Source of the DNA: an uncultured Agromyces sp.
Lineage (GTDB): Bacteria; Actinomycetota; Actinomycetes; Actinomycetales; Microbacteriaceae
Length of the DNA stretch: 64,000 nt
Assembly: GCA_913053875.1 (NCBI GenBank)
Contig: CAJXGN010000008.1
Span: 62,001 to 126,000, forward strand
Reading direction: 5' to 3'
Numbering within the stretch: the stretch's first letter is position 1; each line of letters starts with the position of its first letter. This document shows, piece after piece, positions 9,428 to 17,530 of the stretch. The translations under genes were made by a program, and so were the position numbers. Under the pieces are notes generated by a model. It saw nothing but the letters and a program-made list of their open reading frames with translations. It had not been told where the DNA came from and did not search any database.

Positions 9428-10351
9428 ATGACGCGATCCGCGTTCTCACCCACCGTCCGTCGCCCCGGGCGACTCAACCGCTCCAACCAGATCGCCGCGA
9501 CCTGGTTCCTGATGCCGATCCTTGCGATCTTCACGATCCTGCTGCTGATCCCGCTGGGGCAGTCCGCGCTCTGGTCGTTCACCGAGCTCAACCTCTACAC
9601 CGGCGAGATGACCTTCGTCGGGGTCGACAACTACGTCACGGTGTTCACCGACCCGGCGCTGCTCACGGGCGTCTGGTTCACCCTCGGCTTCGCCATCCTG
9701 AACACCGTCATCGTGACCGTGCTCGCGATCCCGCTCGCCGTCGTGCTGAACAACGCGTTCTTCGGGCGCGACTTCTCGCGGGCGCTGCTGTTCTTCCTCG
9801 GCGTTCCGTCGCTGGCGATCCTCGGCCTGGTCTGGCGGTACATCTTCTCGCCGCTCGACTCGGGGGTCATCAACTCGGTCCTCAACTCGGTCGGGCTCCA
9901 GAGCCTGCCGTGGCTGGCCGACGCCGACCTCGCCAGGATCGCCGTCGTCTTCGTCGGCATCTGGGCAGCGGTCGGATGGCACATCACGCTCTACCTGGCC
10001 TACCTCCAGGCGATCCCGGCAGACCTCTACGAGCAGGCCACCGTCGACGGCGCCTCGCCGCGGCAGCAGTTCTTCAACGTCACGCTGCCGCAGTTGATCC
10101 CCGCGATCACGGTGTCGACCTTCCTGCTCATCACCGCAGGCCTCAGGGTCTACGACCTGCCGTTCACCCTCACGGGAGGCGGCCCCGGGTACGCCACCAA
10201 CACCATCACGCAGTCGATCATCGAGCGCGGCGTCGGCCAGAGCGACTTCGGCGTCGGTTCGGCCCTCGCCGTGCTGTTCGCCATCGCCACGCTCATCGTC
10301 ATCGTCGGCCAGATGCGCCTCTCCAACTCCGTCGCCAGGAGGTACTCATGA
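9428..10351 (+). CDS. Sugar ABC transporter permease (MalF type)
   Basis: A 307-residue inner-membrane permease with about six hydrophobic segments. The first is near residues 26-48, and the EAA-type loop lies near LYEQATVDGASPRQQF (about 202-217), where it would dock on the ATPase. The ATG at 9428 follows GGAAGG by 11 bases. The stop overlaps the ATG of the next permease in an ATGA arrangement, so the two are translationally coupled. It works with the lipoprotein at 8088 and the permease at 10348. Confidence 0.92.
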   Translation: MTRSAFSPTVRRPGRLNRSNQIAATWFLMPILAIFTILLLIPLGQSALWSFTELNLYTGEMTFVGVDNYVTVFTDPALLTGVWFTLGFAILNTVIVTVLAIPLAVVLNNAFFGRDFSRALLFFLGVPSLAILGLVWRYIFSPLDSGVINSVLNSVGLQSLPWLADADLARIAVVFVGIWAAVGWHITLYLAYLQAIPADLYEQATVDGASPRQQFFNVTLPQLIPAITVSTFLLITAGLRVYDLPFTLTGGGPGYATNTITQSIIERGVGQSDFGVGSALAVLFAIATLIVIVGQMRLSNSVARRYS

Positions 10352-11247
10352 CCGTCACCGAGACCAGGGCCATCCTCGTCGGCCCGGAAACGCCCGATGC
10401 CCGCACGGGCCCGTCCGCCCAGCGTCGCCGCGCACGCCGACTGTCGATCGTGCGGTCGATCTCGATGCTCACGATCGCGATCGTCGCCGCCATCCCGCTG
10501 TACTACGTCGTGATCAGCGCGTTCAAGACCGACGGCGACATGCGGCAGTCGCCGCTCGGGCTGCCGAACCCGATCACGTTCGACAACATCGGCGCAGCGC
10601 TCGCCCAGGGCGACATCTGGATGGCGTTCGGCAACTCGACCATGATCACGGTCGGGTCGATCGCCGTGCAACTGCTCGTCGGGTCGATGGCGGCGTACGC
10701 GATGATCATCGGCAGCGGCCGGCTGACGTTGCTCATCGGCATCGTGCTCGCGATCGCCTTCGCGATCCCCCTGCAGGCCACGCTCGTGCCGCAGTACCGC
10801 CTGCTCGCGGGGGTCGGTCTCACCGACTCGATCCTCGGCGTGATCGTGCTCTACTCGAGCGGTGCGGTGTTCTGCTACTTCCTCATCGTGGGGTACATGC
10901 GCACGCTGCCGGTCGAGCTGATCGAGGCGCCGCGCATCGACGGTGCGGGTCCGTGGCGCATCTACTGGACGATCATCCTGCCGCTGTGCCGTCCGATCCT
11001 GATCACGGTGATCGTGTTCCAGGTCATGTCGATCTGGAACGACTTCCTCATCCCGAAGGTGTACCTGTCGTCTCCGGCGAACGAGACGATCATCCTGCAG
11101 GTCTACAACGCGGTCGGGCAGTTCACGACCAACTGGCCGCTGTTCATGGCGACCACGGTCATCGCCCTGATCCCGATCTTCCTGTTCTTCGTCTTCGCGC
11201 AGAAGTGGATCGTGGGCGGGCTCATGGCCGGCTCGGTGAAGGGCTGA
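10348..11247 (+). CDS. Sugar ABC transporter permease (MalG type)
   Basis: A 299-residue permease, the second membrane subunit of the sugar importer. Six membrane segments are visible. The docking loop reads ELIEAPRIDGAGPWRIYW, near residues 190-207. The start ATG at 10348 overlaps the stop of the upstream permease by four bases and is preceded by AGGAGG at 10338-10343. The protein ends at WIVGGLMAGSVKG, the usual MalG-type tail. Confidence 0.92.
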   Translation: MTVTETRAILVGPETPDARTGPSAQRRRARRLSIVRSISMLTIAIVAAIPLYYVVISAFKTDGDMRQSPLGLPNPITFDNIGAALAQGDIWMAFGNSTMITVGSIAVQLLVGSMAAYAMIIGSGRLTLLIGIVLAIAFAIPLQATLVPQYRLLAGVGLTDSILGVIVLYSSGAVFCYFLIVGYMRTLPVELIEAPRIDGAGPWRIYWTIILPLCRPILITVIVFQVMSIWNDFLIPKVYLSSPANETIILQVYNAVGQFTTNWPLFMATTVIALIPIFLFFVFAQKWIVGGLMAGSVKG

Positions 11248-11264
11248 GTCCCCCGCGGGGTGGT

Positions 11265-11296
11265 CGGCGGATGCGGGTTCCCAGCCGCATCCGCCG
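11265..11296 (+). terminator. Hairpin between importer and downstream glycosidase gene
   Basis: A 12-bp perfect stem, CGGCGGATGCGG at 11265-11276 with its complement at 11285-11296, around an 8-base loop. It lies in the 120-base gap between the permease and the next gene. It has no T-run and may act as an attenuator within the operon. The stem contains GGATGC, a word that is common in this genome. Confidence 0.6.
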
Positions 11297-11367
11297 GCCG
11301 AACCCCGCTCCGCCGATGTCGTCGCCCCCCGAGCGTCGGCGCGCAACACACACGAAAGAGACGAGAG

Positions 11368-13272
11368 ATGCAACACGTCTTCAGCGAAGACCCGCACCGC
11401 ATGAACTGGCTGCGGCCCGACTTCCCCTACGCTCAGGTGCGACTGCCCGACCCGGCCCGGCATGTGTGGGGCAGGCCGCCGGGGCTGCACGCGTCGGTCG
11501 CCTCGACCCGCCGTGGCGACGACCTGCACACCGAGATCACGATCCGCAACGACGGTGACCGGCCGTACTTCGCTCGGGCGGGCGACATCGGCCTCACGCT
11601 CCCGCTCGAGGATCGGTACGACCTCGGCGTCGACCAGATGACTCGCCGCTGCAATGCGCACCTCTACTGCGGCGGCACGTCGAGCTACGTGGTGGCGCTG
11701 CGTGCCGGCGGCGAGGCGCCGCACCTCGGGCTCGTGCTCACCTCGGGTTCGCTGGCCTCGTACAGCATCGAGCGCGACCTCTCGAGCGGCAGCAACGATC
11801 GCGGATGCTTCGTGCTGCATCCGTCTCCATTCGAGCTGGCGCCTGGGGAGTCGACCACGATCTCGTGGACGATCTTCCCGTTCGCCGACCTCGAGGACTT
11901 CCACTCACAGGCCGGCGCACGCACCCGCTTCGTGCGGGTGGAGTGGGAGCGGTACGTGCTGTTCCCCGGCGAGACGTCGATCCTGACGATCACGCCGTCG
12001 TTCGACGCCGAGGTGGTGCGGGTGAACGGCACCGAGGTCCCGCGCGACGGGCGGGGGCGCTACCGCTGCTCGATGACCGCGTCGGAACGCGGCGAGCAGT
12101 CCTACCGGGTGGAGGTCGACGAGCAGTGCGTCGAGACCCGCATCCTGGTCAAGCCCCCGCTCTCCGAGCTCATCGAGTCGCGCTGCCGATTCATTGCCGA
12201 GCACCAGCAGTACCGCGGGCCCGACGGCGGCCTCGCCGGTGCGCTGCTCACCTACGACAACGAGGACGAGCGCGTCTTCTACAGCACCGTCAACGACTTC
12301 AACGCGGGACGCGAGCGGGTCGGCATGGGAATGCTGCTCGCGAACTACCTGATCGCGCTGCGCGACGGCGTGCTGATCGCGTGGCATCCCGGCACCGATG
12401 CGCTCGTGCGTGCGTGCCTCGACGGGTATCGCTCGTACGTGGTGCGCGAGCTCGTCGACGTGGCGACCGGCGCGGTCTACAACGACTTCCAGCGCGACGA
12501 CAGCCACGAGCGCCTCTACAACGCCCCGTGGTTCGCCGGATTCTTCATCTCGCTGCACGCGCTCGACGGCGACGTCGACGACCTGCGCACGGCCTGCCGC
12601 ATCCTGCACCGCTTCTATGACGACGGCGGGCAGGGCTTCTACCCCCTCGAGATCCCGATCGTCGCGTTGTGCGAGGCGCTCGCCACGGCCGGGCTCGACG
12701 ACGAGCTCGAGGCACTGCGCCCTCGGTTCGTGCGCCATGCGGAGCAGATCGAGCAGACCGGAACGTCCTACCCGGCGCACGAGGTCAACTACGAGCAGAG
12801 CATCGTCGCGCCGGCGGTCGACATCCTGCTGCAGGTCGCGATCGCTGCACGGGAGCCGCGCTTCGTCGAGGCGGCCCGACCGCACCTGCGGGCGCTCGAG
12901 CAGTTCCAGGGCATGCAACCCGACTACCACCTGAACGAGGTGGCGATCCGCCACTGGGACGGCTTCTGGTTCGGAAAGCGCGAGCAGTACGGCGACACGT
13001 TCCCGCACTACTGGAGTGCGCTGACCGGCAACGTGCTGCTGCGCCTGCACGCGATCACCGGCGAGCCGGCGCACGCCGCGCGCGCGAGCGCATCACTGCG
13101 GGGCGTGCTGACCCTCATCTTCGACGACGGGCGCGCATCATGCGCGTACGTCTTCCCGCACTGCGTGAACCGTCGGCGCACCTCGGGGTTCGACCCGTAC
13201 GCCAACGACCAGGACTGGGGCCTGTACTTCGCCCTGCGCAAGCTCGTCGACGCGCCGGGGCAGCCGCTGTAG
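11368..13272 (+). CDS. Putative (alpha/alpha)6-barrel glycosidase, family unassigned
   Basis: A 634-residue protein with no signal peptide that I cannot place in a named family. The first about 260 residues look beta-rich, with an IFPFADLEDFHSQ stretch. The rest is helical with aromatic and acidic patches (YNDFQRDDSHERLYNAPWFAGF, listed as YNDFQRDDSH then ERLYNAPWF), and HYWSALTGNVLLRLHAITGEP resembles the repeated hairpins of six-hairpin glycosidases (HYWSALTGNV then LLRLHAITGEP). The ATG at 11368 has GAAAGAGACGAG upstream. It lies 120 bases after the importer, so the imported oligosaccharide is its likely substrate. It could also be a lyase or an epimerase of the same fold. Confidence 0.6.
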   Translation: MQHVFSEDPHRMNWLRPDFPYAQVRLPDPARHVWGRPPGLHASVASTRRGDDLHTEITIRNDGDRPYFARAGDIGLTLPLEDRYDLGVDQMTRRCNAHLYCGGTSSYVVALRAGGEAPHLGLVLTSGSLASYSIERDLSSGSNDRGCFVLHPSPFELAPGESTTISWTIFPFADLEDFHSQAGARTRFVRVEWERYVLFPGETSILTITPSFDAEVVRVNGTEVPRDGRGRYRCSMTASERGEQSYRVEVDEQCVETRILVKPPLSELIESRCRFIAEHQQYRGPDGGLAGALLTYDNEDERVFYSTVNDFNAGRERVGMGMLLANYLIALRDGVLIAWHPGTDALVRACLDGYRSYVVRELVDVATGAVYNDFQRDDSHERLYNAPWFAGFFISLHALDGDVDDLRTACRILHRFYDDGGQGFYPLEIPIVALCEALATAGLDDELEALRPRFVRHAEQIEQTGTSYPAHEVNYEQSIVAPAVDILLQVAIAAREPRFVEAARPHLRALEQFQGMQPDYHLNEVAIRHWDGFWFGKREQYGDTFPHYWSALTGNVLLRLHAITGEPAHAARASASLRGVLTLIFDDGRASCAYVFPHCVNRRRTSGFDPYANDQDWGLYFALRKLVDAPGQPL

Positions 13273-13286
13273 CGTGCTCCCGCCCC

Positions 13287-13318
13287 TTGAAATCAATTTC
13301 ACTCCAGACAATACTTGT
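13287..13318 (+). promoter_or_regulatory. Promoter with two dyads before the GH106-like gene
   Basis: TTGAAA (13287-13292) and AATACT (13310-13315) are separated by 17 bases, a good sigma-70-type match and unusually AT-rich for this window. Over the -35 is TGAAAT-CA-ATTTCA (13288-13301), a perfect dyad. Over the -10 is ACAA-TAC-TTGT (13308-13318). Both could be operator sites. The MarR gene downstream of the enzyme is one candidate regulator. Confidence 0.6.
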
Positions 13319-13374
13319 GCGAGGACCTCGCCGGCATCCCGACCGGCGGTCGCGACCCGGTTCGAAGGAGCACC

Positions 13375-16308
13375 ATGTCCGCAGCGTTCGACGCCCACCG
13401 CGAGCACCTCGCCCACCCGCCCATCGAGTACCGACCCGAGCAGCGCTGGTGGCTCGCCGAGGGCCTGCACACCGACGAGACGCTGCGGCGTGAGATCGAC
13501 GCGGCGCACCGGCTCGGCTTCGGCGGCATGGAGTTCCTCGCCATGGACGAGCAGGCCATCGACCACGCCCGCTACGGCTGGGGTGCGGAGGAGTGGGTGC
13601 ACGACTCCGCGATCGTCGTGGAGGAGACGACGGCGCGCGGCATGTCGTTCAGCTTCACCTCGGGCACGAACTGGTCGAACGCGAACCTGCCCACCATCGA
13701 CCCCGACCACCCCGCGGCGGCGCAGGAGCTGAACTACGTCGTCGAGCAGGTCGACGCCGAGGGCCGCTCGGGTGCGCTGCCGACCATCGACCTCGACGAG
13801 GAGCGCGGCGGCCACATCCTCCCCGGCAATCGGGTCGCCCCGAAGCTCCAGCCGCTGGTCGCCGTCGTCGCGGTGCCCGCGGTCGGGGGCGACGTGCTGG
13901 CCGTCGACCGAGCCGAGGACCTCACTGCACAGGTCGTTGACGAGACCCTCGACTGGACCCCGCCGACCGATGACGACTGGCGTCTGTTCACGTTCCGGGC
14001 GCACGGCACCGGTCAGACGGCATCCCCCTCGGCCACCGTCAACTACACGGTGAACTACCTCGAGCGCGCGGGCGTCGATGCGGTCATCGACTACTGGCGC
14101 GACGTGGTGCTGACCCCCGAGTTGCGCGAGCAGATCGCGAAGAACCCCCGGGCGCAGATGTACATGGACTCCCTCGAGCTCAACATCTGGGGGCAGGGCG
14201 GAATGTTCTGGGGCCCGCACGTCGCCGAGGAGTTCGCCGCTCGCCGCGGCTACGACATCACGACCTGGCTGCCGCTGCTCGTGCGCAGCACCGAGCTCAT
14301 GGCCTCGTCGACGACCTACACCTTCCAGCCCGACGACGCCCACCGCATCGAGGTCGAGAAGGTGCGGCACGACTACGTCGAGACCCTCACCGACCTCTAC
14401 ATCGAGCACATGCTGCGCCCGTTCGCCGAGTTCCTGCACGACAACGGCATCCTGCTGCGCTCCGAGATCAGCTACGGCCTGCCGTTCGAGCTCACCCGCC
14501 CCGGCCCCGAGGTCGACGGCATCGAGACCGAGTCGCTCGAGTTCGGCTCGCAGATCGACGCGTACCGGCTGCTCTCCGGCCCCGCGCACCTCTTCGGCAG
14601 GCAGTACTCGTCGGAGACCGGTGCCACCACGCGCAACCACATGCTCGACCACCGCTTCTTCGACCAGATCATCGCGACCCAGCTCGCCGCGGGCATCACC
14701 AAGACCGTGCTGCACGGCTGGGCGAGCGTCGCGGGCGCCGAGGGCGCGACCGAGTGGCCCGGTCACGAGGGCATGTGGTCGATGTTCTCCGAGCGATTCG
14801 ACCTGCGTCAGCCGGCATCCGAGTTCTACCCGCTCTGGAACGACGCGGTCGGCCGTGTGCAGTACCTGCTGCGCCAGGGTCGTCCGCGCATCGACGTGGG
14901 CATCCTGCGCACCGACCATTTCGTCGACAACACGTCGGGCATGATCTTCACCACGCCCGACGGCGAGCGCATCGCCGACGAGGTCGCCTACGGGCGCATG
15001 TGGATGCGCGACCGGCAGAACCACTGGTGGCGCGACCTCGGCATGCAGGATGCCGGTTGGAGCTACGAGTTCCTCGACGGGTCGCTGCTCGAGCACGACG
15101 ACGTCTCGTTCGCCGACGGCCTCGTGCAGCCCGACGGACCCGGCTACCAGGCGCTGATCGTCTACCAGGAGGCGCTCGACGCCGACGTCGCGGCGCTGCT
15201 GCGCGACTGGGCGCGGCAGGGCCTGCGGGTGCTCCTCGTGAACGGGGCGAGCGACCTCAAGCTGCTCGCCACGGGCGAGTACACCCACCACGAGCGCGCC
15301 GCCGCCCGAACCCCGGGCCGCGACGGCCGCGACGACGAGCTCGCCGCCACGCTCGCCGAGCTCCGTGCGCTGCCGACCGTGGCCGAGATCGACGACCCGG
15401 CAGCGACCGTCGCCGCCCTGCGCGGCCTCGGCGTCACCGGCCGCGCCGAGTTCACCGCCGAGCACCGCGACGTGCTCGGCTACCTCCGCGAGGAGGGGGA
15501 CCTGCTGCACGTGTACGCGTACCACTTCCTCTACGAGACGGGTGAGGACACCACCGTCGAGATCGCGCTCCCGGGCACGGGGCGGATGCACCGCATCGAC
15601 GCCTGGACCGGCCAGGTGCGCGAGCACCGGGGCATCCGTGTCGAGGGCGACCGCACGCTCGTCACGCTCAGCCTCGCGCCCGGCGAGATCGCGCTGCTCA
15701 CCCTCGACCGGTCGGAGCCGGCGACCGAGTCGGCCCCCGCGGGTCGGCAGGTGCTGGCGGATGCCTCGGAGTGGCGCATCGCGGTCGAGAGCTGGGATGC
15801 GGGCGAGACGACCGTCATCGAGGAGGACCGCGGGCTCGGGTACGTCACCCGCGAGGTGCGCCCCGAGACCGAGATCACGCGCCTCGAGTCGCCCGCGACG
15901 GCGCTGGCGCCGTGGGCGGAGCTGGCAGGCGTCGGGCCGGAGGTGTCGGGCGTGGGGGAGTACCGGACGACCATCGTGCTCGACCGCCTGCCGGCCGACG
16001 GCGAGCGGTTCGTGCTCGAGCTCGGCTCGACGAACGGCGGGCTCGGTTCGGTGTCGATCAACGGCGGGGCGCCGGTCGGGTTCGACACGTCGCATCCGAC
16101 CGTCGACGTGACCGATGCAGTGGTCGCGGGTGCCAACGAGATCGTCGTGCGCACCGCGAGCTCGCTCAACAACCGGCTCATCGCGCGCGGCTACTACGAC
16201 GAGCTGCCCGACATCGCGCTGCTCATCGGCGGGCGCGAGGGCACCCACCAGGTGCCGGTGCGCCCGTACGGCCTCGTCGGCCCGGTGCGCATCGTGGCCG
16301 TCGGGTAG
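13375..16308 (+). CDS. GH106-like glycosidase (possible alpha-L-rhamnosidase)
   Basis: A 977-residue protein without an export signal. The opening RPEQRWWLAEGLHTDETLRREID and the FGGMEFLAMD segment that follows match the start of family 106 and related glycosidases (read in parts: RPEQRWWLAEGLHTDE, TLRREID). A SGTNWSNANLP segment follows near residues 98-108. The C-terminal third contains a galactose-binding-like beta-sandwich, seen near LELGSTNGGLGSVSINGG (two parts: LELGSTNGG, LGSVSINGG). The ATG at 13375 has GAAGGAG four bases upstream. It has its own promoter and dyads and is followed by a marR gene 53 bases downstream. Rhamnosidase activity is what is known for characterised GH106 members; the activity here is inferred and the catalytic glutamates were not located. 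Confidence 0.65.
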   Translation: MSAAFDAHREHLAHPPIEYRPEQRWWLAEGLHTDETLRREIDAAHRLGFGGMEFLAMDEQAIDHARYGWGAEEWVHDSAIVVEETTARGMSFSFTSGTNWSNANLPTIDPDHPAAAQELNYVVEQVDAEGRSGALPTIDLDEERGGHILPGNRVAPKLQPLVAVVAVPAVGGDVLAVDRAEDLTAQVVDETLDWTPPTDDDWRLFTFRAHGTGQTASPSATVNYTVNYLERAGVDAVIDYWRDVVLTPELREQIAKNPRAQMYMDSLELNIWGQGGMFWGPHVAEEFAARRGYDITTWLPLLVRSTELMASSTTYTFQPDDAHRIEVEKVRHDYVETLTDLYIEHMLRPFAEFLHDNGILLRSEISYGLPFELTRPGPEVDGIETESLEFGSQIDAYRLLSGPAHLFGRQYSSETGATTRNHMLDHRFFDQIIATQLAAGITKTVLHGWASVAGAEGATEWPGHEGMWSMFSERFDLRQPASEFYPLWNDAVGRVQYLLRQGRPRIDVGILRTDHFVDNTSGMIFTTPDGERIADEVAYGRMWMRDRQNHWWRDLGMQDAGWSYEFLDGSLLEHDDVSFADGLVQPDGPGYQALIVYQEALDADVAALLRDWARQGLRVLLVNGASDLKLLATGEYTHHERAAARTPGRDGRDDELAATLAELRALPTVAEIDDPAATVAALRGLGVTGRAEFTAEHRDVLGYLREEGDLLHVYAYHFLYETGEDTTVEIALPGTGRMHRIDAWTGQVREHRGIRVEGDRTLVTLSLAPGEIALLTLDRSEPATESAPAGRQVLADASEWRIAVESWDAGETTVIEEDRGLGYVTREVRPETEITRLESPATALAPWAELAGVGPEVSGVGEYRTTIVLDRLPADGERFVLELGSTNGGLGSVSINGGAPVGFDTSHPTVDVTDAVVAGANEIVVRTASSLNNRLIARGYYDELPDIALLIGGREGTHQVPVRPYGLVGPVRIVAVG

Positions 16309-16361
16309 CCTGCGGGAACCCGGCCCGCCCGCAACCGAGCCCCGGGACGAGAGGACGACGG

Positions 16362-16877
16362 ATGCCACGGCCACCCGCCACGCAGCTGGCGCACGTCGAC
16401 GCCGTCGACCTCTCGCCCGTGGCGCCGACCGACCCCGACGACCTGCTCGGCATCCTCGAGCGGATGATCCGCCAGGCGAACAGCAGCCGGCTGCGCCGCG
16501 ACCTCATGGCCGAGGTCGGCTTCCCGATCGACGACATCCCGACCTTCCTCGCGCTGAACCAGCTCTCGCTGCACGGCGCGATGCGCCCGACCGACCTCGC
16601 CGAGGGCCTCGAGACGGGTCGTGCGAACGTCACGAAGATCGTCGCGCGCCTGGTGGGCGTCGGCCTGGTGGAGCGGGTCGCCGACCCGGCCGACCAGCGC
16701 GGGGTGATCCTCGCGCTGACCGGGGCCGGTCGCGAGCTGGCCGCCCGGGTCGTCGCCGCGCAGGAGCGCTCGATCGCCGAGACGATCGCGGACTGGCCGG
16801 CCGCGGACATCGACGCCTTCCGGGTGCTGGCCCGGCGCTGGGTCGAGGGTGAGGGTGGTTCGCGACGTTCCAAGTGA
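16362..16877 (+). CDS. MarR-family transcriptional regulator
   Basis: A 171-residue winged-helix regulator. The core DIPTFLALNQLSLHGAMRPTDLAEGL, with TGRANVTKIVARLVGVGLVERVADPADQRG (each seen in several shorter blocks), has the MarR pattern: recognition helix near ANVTKIVARL and wing near VADPADQRGV. It starts at the ATG at 16362 after a GAGAGGA site and follows the glycosidase, so it probably regulates that gene. Copies of TTCCAAGT lie at the very end of this gene and just beyond it. Confidence 0.85.
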   Translation: MPRPPATQLAHVDAVDLSPVAPTDPDDLLGILERMIRQANSSRLRRDLMAEVGFPIDDIPTFLALNQLSLHGAMRPTDLAEGLETGRANVTKIVARLVGVGLVERVADPADQRGVILALTGAGRELAARVVAAQERSIAETIADWPAADIDAFRVLARRWVEGEGGSRRSK

Positions 16878-16894
16878 GCTTTGCATACAGGGCG

Positions 16895-16928
16895 AACTTC
16901 CAAGTCAATCGCGCTCCACTTGGAACTT
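16895..16928. other. Inverted TTCCAAGT repeat between convergent genes
   Basis: AACTTCCAAGT (16895-16905) faces ACTTGGAACTT (16918-16928) with one mismatch across 11-bp arms and a 12-base loop. A further direct copy of TTCCAAGT lies at 16868-16875, inside the end of the marR gene. It could be a bidirectional terminator or protein-binding sites. There is no T-run. Confidence 0.5.
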
Positions 16929-16976
16929 GCGCGCAACGCTCCAACTCAGACCGTGTACGCCTTTCGCCGATCACCC

Positions 16977-17264
16977 TCATCCGCGCGCACGGTCGGCATG
17001 GCCGAGGTCGCGCTCGGGGGCGATGCGGTCGCGCACCCGTCGCTTGAGCTCCACGATGTCGGGAGTTCCTCCGTCGCGCGCCCGCGACCACACCCGCTCG
17101 CCGTCCGCGTGCACCTCGAAGATGCCGCCCTTCCCCGGCGTGAGCGTGACGCCACCGCCCATCAACTCTTCTGCGAACGTCGAGAGCAGCTCCTGAGCGA
17201 CCCACGCGCCGCGCAGCAGCCAGTTGCATTGCGTGCAGTAGATGACCTGAACCTCGTGCGCCAT
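16977..17264 (-). CDS. SelT/SelW/SelH (Rdx) family protein
   Basis: A 95-residue protein of the Rdx family. It starts MAHEVQVIYCTQCNW with a CxxC redox pair at Cys10 and Cys13, followed by the GGVTLTPGKGGIFEV motif common in this family. It has a thioredoxin-like fold and probably takes part in thiol redox reactions. Both positions are cysteine, so no selenocysteine is needed. It is convergent with the marR gene and divergent from the amidohydrolase gene. Start ATG at 17264. Confidence 0.85.
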   Translation of the reverse strand: MAHEVQVIYCTQCNWLLRGAWVAQELLSTFAEELMGGGVTLTPGKGGIFEVHADGERVWSRARDGGTPDIVELKRRVRDRIAPERDLGHADRARG

Positions 17265-17481
17265 GCGGACATCCTGTCGGATCCCACGGGCCGGCGCGCT
17301 GCCACAGCACCACGAGGGCGAGCCGCTTCCGTAATCGGGAGGCCCAGATGAACGGCGTGTTTCGCACGTACCCGCTCGTGTTTCCGGCGTGAGAACTGCG
17401 TGACGAGCGTGTGAACGGTGGCGCAGGCGGCATCCGGATCACTGGCCCTTACCGAACCGCACTCGGTCTTCGAGGATCGAA

Positions 17482-17501
17482 GGACCCGATCAGATCGGTC
17501 C
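17482..17501. promoter_or_regulatory. Dyad before the amidohydrolase operon
   Basis: GGACCCGAT (17482-17490), spacer CAG, then ATCGGTCC (17494-17501). The inner CCGAT-CAG-ATCGG is a perfect inverted repeat; the outer part needs one bulged C. It lies 30 bases before the GTG, in the 266-base divergent region 17265-17530, and could be an operator. The regulator is unknown. Confidence 0.5.
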
Positions 17502-17530
17502 CCGACCCGAACCACCGAGGAGCACCCGCC

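Noticed and set aside
13138..16374. Long open reading frame on the minus strand opposite the GH106-like gene
   Set aside because: Third-position GC bias in high-GC genes keeps the opposite strand open. The frame has no ribosome site, and its translation is low in aromatic residues and rich in Arg, Ala, Val and His with no motif. The plus-strand gene has clear family features.
16977..17264. Selenoprotein with in-frame UGA
   Set aside because: The CxxC pair is encoded by ordinary cysteine codons; there is no need for selenocysteine.
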